A DNA stretch of 64,000 nt from Mucilaginibacter sp. OK098 (GCF_900142915.1 NZ_FRCM01000006.1:549705-613704), one strand, 5' to 3'; counted from the stretch's first letter, positions 26,513-34,921 are shown. The notes: generated by a model from the sequence alone, not told the origin. Numbers and translations: made by a program.

Positions 26513-26553
26513 AAAAGTGAACGGTAATAGTCCTCATTATCCGTTCACTTTTT
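26513..26553 (+). terminator. Rho-independent terminator after the SDR gene
   Basis: A 12-bp stem (AAAAGTGAACGG with CCGTTCACTTTT) with an inner TAAT/ATTA pairing and a T tail, 71 bases after the stop. Confidence 0.85.
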
Positions 26554-26681
26554 GCTGTGAAATAATGCCCTGTCATTTTTTTATCCCCAAATATCATCTT
26601 TTCGCTTTTATATAACTCTTAATCCGTTTGCTGTAACCGGCAAGGTTTTTTTCTGCGGATACTTGTAAGACACTAATTAAG

Positions 26682-26776
26682 TGCATTGGCGCTCATGCAT
26701 GGCGGTGTGGACTCACCCTGTCTGCTAGTTAGCGGATTCGCTCGTCACCCCTCTATGCTGCGCAAAGAGGGGAAAA
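26682..26776 (-). repeat. Dispersed palindromic repeat, half copy A
   Basis: The reverse complement starts TTTTCCCCTCTTTGCGCAGC and continues with AGAGGGGTGAC, GGGTGAGTC and CGCCATGCAT. It matches the left half of the element at 34651-34826 in order. It fills most of the spacer between the SDR terminator and the next gene. Confidence 0.75.
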
Positions 26777-26843
26777 ACACACGATTAATGACATTGCCTG
26801 GCCGGCTGCAAAAAAGAATCTTTATCACTTAAAAACAAAGAAA

Positions 26844-27314
26844 ATGAAACTAAACTTTACCCGCGCCCTTATTTGCTTTTTTATAACATACGTTGCTGTA
26901 ACTATCATGGCAACAGCAATTTCTGTTATATACGGCATAATCACTAATTCACCTCCGCCTGCACCAGGAGTCAGCGTATTGCAGGCAGCTTCCTTTGTGG
27001 CTACTGTGCCTTACCATGTGCTGCTTATGCTGCTGATCTGGCCGGTTGCGGCCTGGATCTATTTTAAAAAACCTTTTCAAAAAGATCCCGGAACCCAAAT
27101 AAAAGAGACTTTATCCCTTTCATTTTTTTGGCTGATAGCAGCTATTTTTACCGATTTTGTTTGCTTTGTATTTATTAAACATCCGTATTCGTTAACGCCC
27201 CATGAGTTCTATGTTCTATACCAACCATGGATCAGTTTGATCTATTTATCAATCTTTTTAAGCCCGTTGATCAGGTTGGGGTTTTTAATGGTGTTTAAAA
27301 AACAGCAGGACTAA
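26844..27314 (+). CDS. Hypothetical four-helix membrane protein
   Basis: A 156-aa inner membrane protein with four hydrophobic segments, near residues 7-31, 45-73, 91-112 and 128-150. I do not recognise a family. It has no conserved charged residue inside the membrane and no cysteine motif. It stands alone between a repeat-filled spacer and a convergent YCII-domain gene whose stop is 4 bases away. Coding bias and size support a real gene. Confidence 0.65.
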   Translation: MKLNFTRALICFFITYVAVTIMATAISVIYGIITNSPPPAPGVSVLQAASFVATVPYHVLLMLLIWPVAAWIYFKKPFQKDPGTQIKETLSLSFFWLIAAIFTDFVCFVFIKHPYSLTPHEFYVLYQPWISLIYLSIFLSPLIRLGFLMVFKKQQD

Positions 27315-27318
27315 AGTC

Positions 27319-27831
27319 TTATTGCCTGGGTTTAGGTAATTCTTTACCGGATTCGGTTGTTGTTATACGGGGTTGGATTTCCCTTACTTCAATTATTCCG
27401 CCTTGCGGAAGTACCGGGCAATTTTTTGCTAACTCCAATGCAGCTTCGTAACTGGTTGCCCTTAGGACCAAATTGCTCACCAGTCTAAAATTATCACTAA
27501 CAATACCTTCTTTGGTTATGGTCTTTTGCGGGCCTTTAACCAAATAGCCATCATTTGGATAAACGAAACTTGTAACATAAGTGCCGTTAGCTTTCCATTT
27601 GTCGGTAAGTTTAGTCCACTGTTCTCTTACTTCTTTTGCCTGATCGGGTCCGTAATTAAGTGGCAAATGGACTAATAAAATGTATTCTTTGAATGCTGAG
27701 CTTTCGTTTTTCATTTTTGCTTCTTTTTTTGGTTGACTTAATGATTGATTGGTTTTTGCCTGCGGGAATACCCGTGCGCTGATAAGTAATAACCCTGAAA
27801 GGAAAAACCCTATGTTGATTATCGATTTCAT
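27319..27831 (-). CDS. Secreted YCII-related domain protein
   Basis: A 170-aa protein with a signal peptide (about 1-24, ARVFPQ). From about residue 45 it reads as a YCII/ferredoxin-like fold: EYILLVHLPLNYGPDQAKEVREQWTK, a central SFVYPNDGYLVKG, and SYEAALELAKNCPVLPQGGIIEVREIQPR, the PxLxxGGxIEVRxI ending of YCII proteins. Most YCII proteins are cytosolic, so the export signal is unusual. The role is unknown. Confidence 0.78.
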   Translation of the reverse strand: MKSIINIGFFLSGLLLISARVFPQAKTNQSLSQPKKEAKMKNESSAFKEYILLVHLPLNYGPDQAKEVREQWTKLTDKWKANGTYVTSFVYPNDGYLVKGPQKTITKEGIVSDNFRLVSNLVLRATSYEAALELAKNCPVLPQGGIIEVREIQPRITTTESGKELPKPRQ

Positions 27832-27990
27832 TTTTTTAAATTTTGTTTATTCAAAATTGAGGAATGATAAACCTTAATAATTGTAAAAAATCATTGATTT
27901 GTTATCGTGATAAACGGGCACTGGTGGCTGTTCATTAAGTTAAGGGAAACACAAATGTAATTCTCCCCAAAAACCTTGTAGCCCCCTCTA

Positions 27991-28064
27991 AATCTCCCCC
28001 GGTAGGGGAGACTTTAGCTTCGCCCGCGTTTGTTTTTTTCAAGTCCTCCCTACCGGGGAGGATT
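27991..28064. repeat. Inverted-repeat element (CCCCGGTAGGGG type)
   Basis: The left end AATCTCCCCCGGTAGGGGAG and the right end CTCCCTACCGGGGAGGATT are imperfect reverse complements about 25 bases long, separated by a T-rich centre. Each end is itself a small hairpin. Confidence 0.7.
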
Positions 28065-28222
28065 ATTCACAGTTGTTTATTTTTAATAGGCGTTCATGAG
28101 GGCTATGCCGTTTAGGTTGGGCTATTGAACGTTGCTATGTGGTTAGTTTGTATCAAACCTTCTCTTAATGATATTGGGTGTCGATGGCTGCCCGTCATCA
28201 TTTTTTAAAAAAAATAACAAAA

Positions 28223-28260
28223 ACATAGCAAAGCCTTGTACATTGCATTACTATGTATTA
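28223..28260. promoter_or_regulatory. Candidate PadR operator region
   Basis: ACATAG at 28223-28228 and CTATGT at 28251-28256 are reverse complements. CTATGTATTA at 28251-28260 recurs exactly at 29211-29220, ahead of the CPBP protease gene. The repeated word at both ends of the cluster suggests one regulator binds both. Confidence 0.45.
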
Positions 28261-28270
28261 TATTTGTTGC

Positions 28271-28606
28271 ATGAATTCAGAATTTGTGCAGAACTGGTTC
28301 TCCCAGGTAAAAAAAGGGACGCTCTCCTATATCATCCTCATCATTCTTGATGAAAAGGAATATTATGGTTATGAGCTTGTACAGGAAATAAAAATTCATA
28401 CCACGCTGGAGGTTGCAGAGGGCACTTTATATCCATTATTAAACAGGTTAAAAGCAGAGGGAATTGTTGATTCAAAATGGGTTGAGCAGGAATCAGGCAT
28501 CCCCCGCAAATATTACACGTTAAGCAAGAGCGGCAAAGCTACGCTAACTGAAATGCAAAAAATATGGTCGGCATTAGAAACAGCCATTAACAAACTTCAA
28601 AAATGA
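28271..28606 (+). CDS. PadR family transcriptional regulator
   Basis: 111 aa from the ATG at 28271. An earlier in-frame ATG at 28253 would place the start inside the candidate operator. It is a winged helix with the PadR signature GTLSYIILIILDEKEYYGYELVQEI, EGTLYPLLNRLKAEGIV and GIPRKYYTLSKSGK. The stop overlaps the next ATG (ATGA), so it is translationally coupled to the HAAS-domain membrane protein. PadR/HAAS pairs commonly form envelope-stress or transport-linked units. Confidence 0.93.
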   Translation: MNSEFVQNWFSQVKKGTLSYIILIILDEKEYYGYELVQEIKIHTTLEVAEGTLYPLLNRLKAEGIVDSKWVEQESGIPRKYYTLSKSGKATLTEMQKIWSALETAINKLQK

Positions 28607-29181
28607 AAAGAATAGTTTTTACAAATCCCGCGGCCCAAAAGATCTATGACGATTATATCAAACGGGTTACCAGATGCATCAGGCTATTATCGGCAGATGA
28701 CCAGCGCGATACCCTGATGGAGATCAACAGCCATATCTATGAGGCCACCAATGCTGCGCCACCCGAAAATGAAATTGAGATCCTGCTGGATACGCTCGAA
28801 AAACTAGGCTCGCCCGAAGAGGTATTGCAGCCTTTAGTTGCTTATAAAAAAGCGCAACAGGCAACTCGTTCGTTTAACCCGGTGCACATTTTACAAGCTA
28901 TGCGCCTCAATATTGCTAATGGTGCTGCCTATGTAATACTGGCGTTCTTCTATTTGCTGAGCGTATCCTTTTGCATTCTCATTATCCTTAAAATAATTTA
29001 CCCGTCACATACCGGCTTGTTTATGCAAAACGATAAATTCATTGCCTTTGGCTTCACTACCGAACTATCCGGAGGCTTAACTGAAGTGTTAGGACAATTA
29101 TTTATTCCCGTAGTTATCCTGCTAATGGGCGCGCTTTATTTTTTAAATACCCTGCTATTTCGTTTACTGAAAAAGGAATAG
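28603..29181 (+). CDS. HAAS (DUF1700-like) signalling-domain membrane protein
   Basis: A 192-aa protein. Residues about 10-95 are a cytosolic HAAS-type helical domain (DDYIKRVTRCIRLLSADDQRDTLMEINSHI, LEKLGSPEEVLQPL). Two or three transmembrane helices follow (about 105-132, 145-165, 168-188). HAAS proteins are the membrane partners of PadR regulators; some act as anti-regulators that hold PadR at the membrane. It overlaps the PadR gene by 4 bases. Confidence 0.8.
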   Translation: MKRIVFTNPAAQKIYDDYIKRVTRCIRLLSADDQRDTLMEINSHIYEATNAAPPENEIEILLDTLEKLGSPEEVLQPLVAYKKAQQATRSFNPVHILQAMRLNIANGAAYVILAFFYLLSVSFCILIILKIIYPSHTGLFMQNDKFIAFGFTTELSGGLTEVLGQLFIPVVILLMGALYFLNTLLFRLLKKE

Positions 29182-29209
29182 CTTTTTTTATACCCATATG
29201 CATTGTTAT

Positions 29210-29228
29210 GCTATGTATTATGCATAGC
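29210..29228. promoter_or_regulatory. Dyad ahead of the CPBP protease gene
   Basis: GCTATG and CATAGC are separated by 7 bases, 32 bases before the protease start. It contains the CTATGTATTA word shared with the PadR promoter. Confidence 0.45.
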
Positions 29229-29259
29229 TAATTAAATCACTTATTAAAAATTATAAATC

Positions 29260-30153
29260 ATGACAACTACATCAACAAAAACCAACAATCCCCCATCACC
29301 CGGAAAAATTGTTTTATTCACGCTGGTAAGCATTACAATGTTTATACTTATTGCAATTGCCTGCTCCTTACTTACCTCCTGGATCCAGAATAACGCGCTC
29401 AAAATAGCGGTAAGGGAAGTTGTGCTGAGGGCGCCGCTAACTATTTTATTCATGCATTTTTTTGCCCGCCGCGTTATAAAAGCTTATGACCCTGCTGCCC
29501 TTTATGGCAAATTAACATTAGCGGGACTGTTTAAATGGATAGCTATCAGCACTATCCTACCTGTTTCAATCTGGCTATTTTATTATGTATTTCACTTTAT
29601 AGCCCCCCTCACTGGGGATAATTCAATGAGCCTGGCCGATAAGGTTCAGTTGTTTATAAAATGGTCGTCTGTTTCTATTGCAGCGGGGTTAACAGAAGAA
29701 GTCGTTTTCAGAGGTCATCTTTTTCTGCTGATGAGCGCAAGGTATTCCAAGTTTAAAGCCATGTTTATAACATCTTTAATATTCGGCCTGTTACACATCT
29801 ACATGCTTACTTCTTTTAATGTACTGGATGCGCTTATAGTTGTTGGTGGCGGGATAATTACCGGCATGATGTTCTCTTTTATTTATGCATATACCAAAGT
29901 GATCTGGTACGTGGTACTTGTACATGTTATCTGGGATATCTTTTTTATAGGTAAAATAACCACCATTGCCACATCTGCTACAGATGCAAAGCAGGCGTTA
30001 CTGGCTTTTAAATTTACTACCCAAAATGTATTACTTACCGGAAGGGGATTTGGCATTGAGGCGGGAATACCTTGTTTACTAACCTTCTTACTGCTAATAT
30101 TTGTTTTATATAAACGAAGCTTTGGCAGTTTAAAACCTGTTGCGATTAGTTAA
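29260..30153 (+). CDS. CPBP family intramembrane glutamic endopeptidase
   Basis: A 297-aa membrane protein with about eight helices. It has all three CPBP/Abi motifs: EExxxR as E146, E147, R151 (GLTEEVVFRG); FGLLH with H179; and HVIWD with H222. These are the glutamate and histidine residues of Rce1-like intramembrane proteases. It follows the PadR-HAAS pair and shares a promoter word with it. Roles in the family include CAAX-type processing, bacteriocin self-immunity and anti-sigma cleavage; cleavage of the neighbouring HAAS protein is a testable idea. Confidence 0.9.
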   Translation: MTTTSTKTNNPPSPGKIVLFTLVSITMFILIAIACSLLTSWIQNNALKIAVREVVLRAPLTILFMHFFARRVIKAYDPAALYGKLTLAGLFKWIAISTILPVSIWLFYYVFHFIAPLTGDNSMSLADKVQLFIKWSSVSIAAGLTEEVVFRGHLFLLMSARYSKFKAMFITSLIFGLLHIYMLTSFNVLDALIVVGGGIITGMMFSFIYAYTKVIWYVVLVHVIWDIFFIGKITTIATSATDAKQALLAFKFTTQNVLLTGRGFGIEAGIPCLLTFLLLIFVLYKRSFGSLKPVAIS

Positions 30154-30486
30154 AACAACGCGAGTTCGATATAAAGAATAGTGGAACATTTTGATTGTCA
30201 AATACTTACATTTATTCAATTCCCTACAAATAACTAAGTAATTGATAATCAGAATGTTTCATGACGTTCCACGTGTTCCGCGTGGAAAAATGGAACGCTT
30301 TGCCTGCGTGGATACACAAACTTACGCTTCGCCTCAACGCAGTTGGAGAAGGGTTTGGGGAGAGGAGGTGATCGCTGCTTTATTGGACTACCTTATTTGT
30401 ATTTACTGGACTACTATGATAGTCCAAAATTGAAATATTTTTGATCTTCAATAATACGTAAACACTCGCTTTTCTGCTTAAATGGA
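30154..30486. other. Spacer before the cupin operon
   Basis: 333 bases without a supported gene. It contains a short hairpin TTCCACG/CGTGGAA near 30266-30286, GC-rich sequence resembling a degraded repeat near 30300-30370, and the GGACTA motifs at 30383-30426. Confidence 0.45.
30383..30426. promoter_or_regulatory. Candidate operator with three GGACTA half-sites
   Basis: TTGGACTA at 30383-30390, TGGACTA at 30407-30413 and its reverse complement TAGTCCA at 30420-30426. The last two form a 7-bp stem with a 6-base loop. They lie 60-100 bases ahead of the cupin gene. Confidence 0.45.
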
Positions 30487-30954
30487 ATGCGAATAAAAAA
30501 AGAGATCATGCAATTAACAAACGCTCAATCAATACTAAAAACTTTCCTATCCGCTTTGCTGTTCGTTATCTTAACAAACGGATTGTTAGCACAAGGGCAT
30601 CCGGCTAAATCAGTTGATGATGCAAAGATCACAAGCGTTACCGTACTTAAACAGTTGTTAAATGAACCGGGGATAAAAAACAAAGAAGCGCAAATGGAGG
30701 TTGTTAATTTTCCTCCCGGTAGCACATCACCTGCCCACCGGCACCCTTGCCCGACATTTGGATATATACTGGAGGGTGAAATTGAGTCTGTTTTTGAAGG
30801 GGTAAGACATGTATATAAAAAGGGAGATTCATTTTACGAGAAGCCTTTTGGGCTACACTCCTTAACACGCAATAATAACCCCAAAAAACCGGCTAAACTA
30901 TTGGTGCTGTTTCTTAATGCGCCATCTATGCAAAATTCAATTAAGTGTAAATAA
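30487..30954 (+). CDS. Secreted cupin-domain protein
   Basis: A 155-aa protein with an N-terminal signal peptide ending near LLAQ. It has one RmlC-like cupin: PPGSTSPAHRHPCPTFGYILEGEIES gives the two His and the Glu of motif 1, and KKGDSFYEKPFGLH gives motif 2. Exported cupins of this kind are common in Bacteroidota next to AhpD-like proteins, as here. A downstream ATG at 30508 would also retain the signal peptide. It is the first gene of a three-gene operon with 12- and 25-base gaps. Confidence 0.85.
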   Translation: MRIKKEIMQLTNAQSILKTFLSALLFVILTNGLLAQGHPAKSVDDAKITSVTVLKQLLNEPGIKNKEAQMEVVNFPPGSTSPAHRHPCPTFGYILEGEIESVFEGVRHVYKKGDSFYEKPFGLHSLTRNNNPKKPAKLLVLFLNAPSMQNSIKCK

Positions 30955-30966
30955 ATATTAAAACGT

Positions 30967-31407
30967 ATGAAACTAAGAATGAACATTAACCAGGCAGAGC
31001 CCCGCATTTATAAGGCGATGGCTGTTGCTGATGATTTTTTACCCGCATTTGATATAGATGCCAAACTACAGGAAATGATAAGGACCCGGGTTTCCCAGTT
31101 AAACGGCTGTGGTTATTGTATTGATTATCACACCAAAGCAGCGTTACACCTGGGAGAAACCACGCAAAGGCTTTTTGCACTTTCGGCATGGTGGGAAACG
31201 CCCTTTTTTACAGATGAAGAGCAGTCGGTATTGAAGCTGGCTGAAGAAGTTACCCAAATTTCGGTACATGGCGTTTCTGATGAAACTTATCAAAATGCGT
31301 TAAACCTGCTTGGAAAACAAAGGTTGGCACAGGTAATTTTTATAACCGTAACCATTAACAGCTGGAACAGGATAGCCATTTCGATGCATATGATTGCCGG
31401 GGAATAA
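30967..31407 (+). CDS. Carboxymuconolactone decarboxylase/AhpD-like protein
   Basis: A 146-aa all-helical protein of the CMD family. The AhpD redox signature is present: NGCGYCIDYHTKAALHLG with a CxxC pair and the following histidine. Members reduce peroxiredoxins or act as peroxidases with the paired cysteines. It lies in one operon between the cupin and the metallo-beta-lactamase-fold gene. The link to an oxidised or halogenated substrate is inferred from the cupin/CMD pairing. Confidence 0.92.
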   Translation: MKLRMNINQAEPRIYKAMAVADDFLPAFDIDAKLQEMIRTRVSQLNGCGYCIDYHTKAALHLGETTQRLFALSAWWETPFFTDEEQSVLKLAEEVTQISVHGVSDETYQNALNLLGKQRLAQVIFITVTINSWNRIAISMHMIAGE

Positions 31408-31432
31408 TTACAAACATTTAAAATATTAAATC

Positions 31433-32239
31433 ATGAGCAAAACATTAATATGCACTACCTGTGGCACGCAATACCCACCGGATCAGCAAGTACCTGAACT
31501 GTGTACCATTTGTAATGATGACCGGCAGTATATAGGTGATAACGGGCAGAAATGGACCAGCATGGCGGTTTTGAAAAATAATTACAGCACCAGGATAAGC
31601 AAACTAAACGATCAGATCTCAGCCCTGAAAATGCAGCCGGACTTTGCACTGGCAAACCGTGCCCTTTTAGTGCAATCGCCCGAAGGGAATATTTTATGGG
31701 ACTGTATGCCGCTGCCTGATCAGCAAACCGTGGATTATATCAATTCCATTGGCGGGCTTAAGGCAATTGCATTTTCGCATCCGCACTATTACAGCACAAT
31801 GAATGAATGGGCGACCCTGTTTAACTGCCCGATCTATATTCATGAACTGGACGGTGAATGGATCATGTACCCTACCCCATCTGTAAAATTATGGAGTGGT
31901 GATAGTCTGCCACTTTGGAATGGGATAAAAATTGTGCACACCGGCGGGCATTTCCCGGGTAGTTGTATGCTTTGGATGCCCTCATTAACAGGTGAAGGTA
32001 CGCTATTATGCGGCGACAGCGTTTACCTGTCGCGCAGTAAAAGACACCTGTCGGTAATGTACAGCTACCCAAACCAGATCTTGTTGCCGAGGCGCGATTT
32101 TACAGCATTTGACCATAAAACATCCGCCCTGAAATTTGACACTCTTTATGGCGCATTTGATAACCAGGACCTGGAGGGCAACGCCATGGATGTTTTTAAT
32201 ACCTCTATGCAGCGGTACAGGGATAGTTATGAATTATAA
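31433..32239 (+). CDS. MBL-fold metallo-hydrolase with N-terminal zinc ribbon
   Basis: A 268-aa cytosolic protein. A small CxxC...CxxC ribbon (C7, C10, C24, C27) precedes a metallo-beta-lactamase fold. The first metal motif reads HPHYYS (H116, H118), so the aspartate and last histidine of the usual HxHxDH are replaced by Tyr and Ser. Later ligands are present: GGHFPGS (H173) and GDSVYL (D195). This points to a one-metal or redesigned site. It is the last gene of the cupin/CMD operon. The reaction is unknown. Confidence 0.85.
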   Translation: MSKTLICTTCGTQYPPDQQVPELCTICNDDRQYIGDNGQKWTSMAVLKNNYSTRISKLNDQISALKMQPDFALANRALLVQSPEGNILWDCMPLPDQQTVDYINSIGGLKAIAFSHPHYYSTMNEWATLFNCPIYIHELDGEWIMYPTPSVKLWSGDSLPLWNGIKIVHTGGHFPGSCMLWMPSLTGEGTLLCGDSVYLSRSKRHLSVMYSYPNQILLPRRDFTAFDHKTSALKFDTLYGAFDNQDLEGNAMDVFNTSMQRYRDSYEL

Positions 32240-32260
32240 TGCCCTCATCTAACCGGGCTA

Positions 32261-32881
32261 TCAGGCGTACACAATATTTTGCAGTGTAAAGTTAAAACCG
32301 GTTGAAGCCTTACCCGGGCCACCGCCGGTCATCACAATATCGGCGCTTGCAATTCCTAATAATGATAACTCGGTGTTAACCTGTGATATGATGGCAGAGT
32401 TTATCAAACTCCCTTCCAAAATCTGCGAAACCGCTCCTATCCATAAGGTTGGGTTAAATTCAAATGCCACTTTCTGCTGGGGCGCCACACCGGTTTTTGT
32501 AGCCAGCAGTCGCCCATCCTTGTAAATATTAGCATTAATGGCACCTGTATGCAGGCCATTTAAAATCTGCATTTCCTTACTGCTGGTGGCGGAGCCCGCA
32601 TTCTTAAGTATATTGCCAGACGGACTTTGCTCCACGCTGAACAACTGGCCATTTTGAGCAGCCAGCTGCGGTGAGTAGTTCCCCCAGCTATCACTGGCCG
32701 ATACATAGTTTTGAATTGGAAACGAAAAAGGATGGTTCATTCCCTGTCCGCAGTACTTAATTACTTTCCATGCTACCGCCAGCTCATCAAAATTAGTAGC
32801 TGCATTTTTTTGAAAAATAACGATCTCCGAATTATTTGTGTCGTTTGATTGGTTGATAAAGTTTAGTTTAACGCCTGTCAT
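32261..32881 (-). CDS. Uncharacterised beta-rich protein
   Basis: A 206-aa soluble protein without a signal peptide. I do not recognise a named family with confidence. It opens with INQSNDTNNSEIVIFQKN, is Asn/Gln/Ser-rich with few charged residues, and looks all-beta, perhaps a sandwich or lectin-like fold. Cysteine occurs only once, near residue 44. It is convergent with the MBL gene (21 bases between stops) and is preceded by an AT-rich spacer, so it is transcribed alone. Confidence 0.65.
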   Translation of the reverse strand: MTGVKLNFINQSNDTNNSEIVIFQKNAATNFDELAVAWKVIKYCGQGMNHPFSFPIQNYVSASDSWGNYSPQLAAQNGQLFSVEQSPSGNILKNAGSATSSKEMQILNGLHTGAINANIYKDGRLLATKTGVAPQQKVAFEFNPTLWIGAVSQILEGSLINSAIISQVNTELSLLGIASADIVMTGGGPGKASTGFNFTLQNIVYA

Positions 32882-33078
32882 GATAAGATATTTGAGTGCT
32901 TATTGATGATAACGCCTCTAAAATACATAATTTATCAAGTGTCGCTAAATAATTCTTAAGAAAGTATTCAGGCCTTAAACTTACCGAAAGTTCCCGCTTT
33001 ACGCAAAGTTCCGGATAGCTAACCGCCATTGTTAACTTATTTTAGGGCGATACAGCTTTATAACATTGATTGCAGACA

Positions 33079-33498
33079 CTACCCCTCAACATACTTTTTA
33101 AACCCATCCAACACAGCCTGGCAAAATTCCTTTTGCATGGCAATAGGCTGGGTGTTGTCTGCTTCAAAACTTTCAGCCAATATAACCGGGTTCCCGCTGG
33201 TAAAAGTAATAGTCGACTTCCGGCCATCGTTAAGGGTATAGCTAATCAGTTCGTTGGTTTTCACATCGTCATAAACGCCGGTAAAATCAAAATTAAGGCT
33301 ACCGTCTTTTAATGCCATAGCAAACAGGAAGGCGCCGCCGGGGCGCAGGTCGTTTTCTACTTTGGTGGTGTGCCAGTCGGTATTGGGGGTGTTCCATTGT
33401 TTAATGTCTTCGGGAGTGGTCCATAGGGCCCAAACCTTTTCAATGGGTGCATTTATTTCTATTTCACCGTTAAGGGTAGTTTTGTCAACTTTATTCAT
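33079..33498 (-). CDS. SRPBCC/AHSA1 family protein
   Basis: A 139-aa single-domain AHSA1-type protein. It has the opening INAPIEKVWALWTTPEDIKQWNTP and the closing ESFEADNTQPIAMQKEFCQAVLDGFKKYVEG typical of Bacteroidota members. It is cytosolic and probably binds a small hydrophobic ligand in the helix-grip cavity. It is monocistronic, divergent from the SDR at 33748. The substrate is unknown. Confidence 0.9.
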   Translation of the reverse strand: MNKVDKTTLNGEIEINAPIEKVWALWTTPEDIKQWNTPNTDWHTTKVENDLRPGGAFLFAMALKDGSLNFDFTGVYDDVKTNELISYTLNDGRKSTITFTSGNPVILAESFEADNTQPIAMQKEFCQAVLDGFKKYVEG

Positions 33499-33747
33499 GA
33501 TGCTTTCATGTTAAAACACAAACATAAGGTTCGCCTGTTAACAAAACACTGGGCAACAATGACAATATGAGGGGGTGATTATGCCATTTGTTAAGCCTGG
33601 AGCCTTTAGTCATAAGTAATTTTAGTCTTTTCTAACTCACGACTAAATGCAGGAAAACCAGAACTTTATGTGAAAAATTTGCCGGATACCTTTTTAATAA
33701 ATAATTGAATATCTATATTTTTGAGTCTACAACTAAAAATCATAACT

Positions 33748-34590
33748 ATGGAAAATAAAGTAAAAAAAGTATGGTTCATTACGGGTGCATCCGCAGGTTT
33801 CGGGAAATCATTTGCGGAGTATGCTATTCAGCAAGGCTATCATGTAGTAGTTACGGCAAGACGTTTGGATAAACTGGAAGCTATAAAAGCGATTGCACCA
33901 GACCAGGTAGAAGCTATAAAAATGGATGTAAATAATAGTGCTGAAATTGCCGATGCAGTTAAAGCGGCTGTCGGCCGGTTTGGGCAGATTGATGTTTTGA
34001 TCAATAATGCCGGATATGGCATAGTTGGCGCTGTAGAAGAAACGCCTGAGAATGAATTACGCGCCCAAATGGAAACAAATTTTTTCGGCGCTGTAGGTGT
34101 TACCCAGGCTTTATTACCAACCTTCAGAGCGCAAAGATCGGGAGCAATTGTAAATATCAGCAGTTTGGGCGGACAGCTTTCATTTGCAGGATTCGGAGCG
34201 TACTCTGCTTCAAAATTTGCATTGGAGGGCCTTTCAGAGGCATTAGCTGCCGAATTAGCTCCCTTTGGAATAAAGGTGCTTATTGTAGAACCGGGTAATT
34301 TCAGAACCGAATTAGCGGGTTCGGCCATGAAATATATGCCGGAAATAACAGCTTATAAAGATACCGTTGGGCAAACAAGAAATTTTGCAAAGGGCATGAA
34401 CGGCGCACAGGAAGGCGACCCTTTAAAAGGTGCCGCTATAATTGATAAAGCCCTGGCCGCAACACACACGCCATTAAGGTTACAGTTGGGAGAGGACTCT
34501 GTAAATGCGATCAGGCAGCACAATGAAAATCTGTTAAAAGACCTTGCAGAGTGGGAACCATTAGCGGTTGATACTAAATTGGATCTTTAA
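33748..34590 (+). CDS. SDR family oxidoreductase
   Basis: 280 aa from the ATG at 33748; a TTG at 33721 would only add a short unconserved tail. It has the glycine motif TGASAGFG, NNAGYG, the active Ser in NISSLGG, and YSASKFALEG as YxxxK. It belongs to the same subgroup as the dehydrogenase at 25582 (shared KKVWFITGAS start, similar C-terminal EGDPxKxAxxI). No regulator is adjacent. The substrate is unknown. Confidence 0.92.
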   Translation: MENKVKKVWFITGASAGFGKSFAEYAIQQGYHVVVTARRLDKLEAIKAIAPDQVEAIKMDVNNSAEIADAVKAAVGRFGQIDVLINNAGYGIVGAVEETPENELRAQMETNFFGAVGVTQALLPTFRAQRSGAIVNISSLGGQLSFAGFGAYSASKFALEGLSEALAAELAPFGIKVLIVEPGNFRTELAGSAMKYMPEITAYKDTVGQTRNFAKGMNGAQEGDPLKGAAIIDKALAATHTPLRLQLGEDSVNAIRQHNENLLKDLAEWEPLAVDTKLDL

Positions 34591-34921
34591 ACGAGCGGTG
34601 ATCCTTATATGGTGCAGTAAAGATGTAGTTAAGGGAGGGCACCCTATTACTTTTCCCCTCTTTGCGCAGCAGAGAGGGGTGACAAGCGAAGCGATTTCGG
34701 GGTGAGTCGACGCCGCCATGCATTTGCGCCGTGCATTTGCGTGAATATCGCCCGCAGATTTTACTCACCCGGTCGACGCTTCGCTGGACCTCCCTCTCTT
34801 CGCTGCGCGTAAAGAGGGAAGAAAATGCCACTGGTCTTGAAAGCGACTGACCTGTATCATCATTTTTGTTTATCTCCCCCAATTTTCATAACATTGTTTT
34901 TCCACCTCCATTAATTTTATC
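34591..34921. other. Repeat-filled spacer
   Basis: 331 bases between the SDR and exonuclease III genes, largely occupied by the palindromic element at 34651-34826. No gene is seen. Confidence 0.5.
34651..34826. repeat. Dispersed palindromic repeat, full copy B
   Basis: About 176 bases. The left arm (TTTTCCCCTCTTTGCGCAGC to GGGTGAGT) is repeated in reverse complement at the right end (ACTCACCCGGTCGACGCTTC to AAAGAGGGAAGAAAAT) around a centre with GCATTTGCG words. Half copies lie at 26682-26776 and 54341-54426. It has no coding capacity, so it looks like a miniature palindromic element. Confidence 0.8.

Larger units (their letters stand above)
27832..28270. other. Spacer before the PadR gene
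   Basis: 439 bases. It holds an inverted-repeat element at 27991-28064 and the PadR promoter region with CTATGTATTA at 28251-28260. I see no gene. Confidence 0.5.

Noticed and set aside
26388..26615. 75-residue open frame over the SDR terminator
   Set aside because: It covers the SDR C-terminus in another frame and a terminator hairpin.
30242..30433. 63-residue plus-strand open frame before the cupin operon
   Set aside because: Composition is unlike a protein family, it spans hairpins and the GGACTA sites, and it has no start signal.
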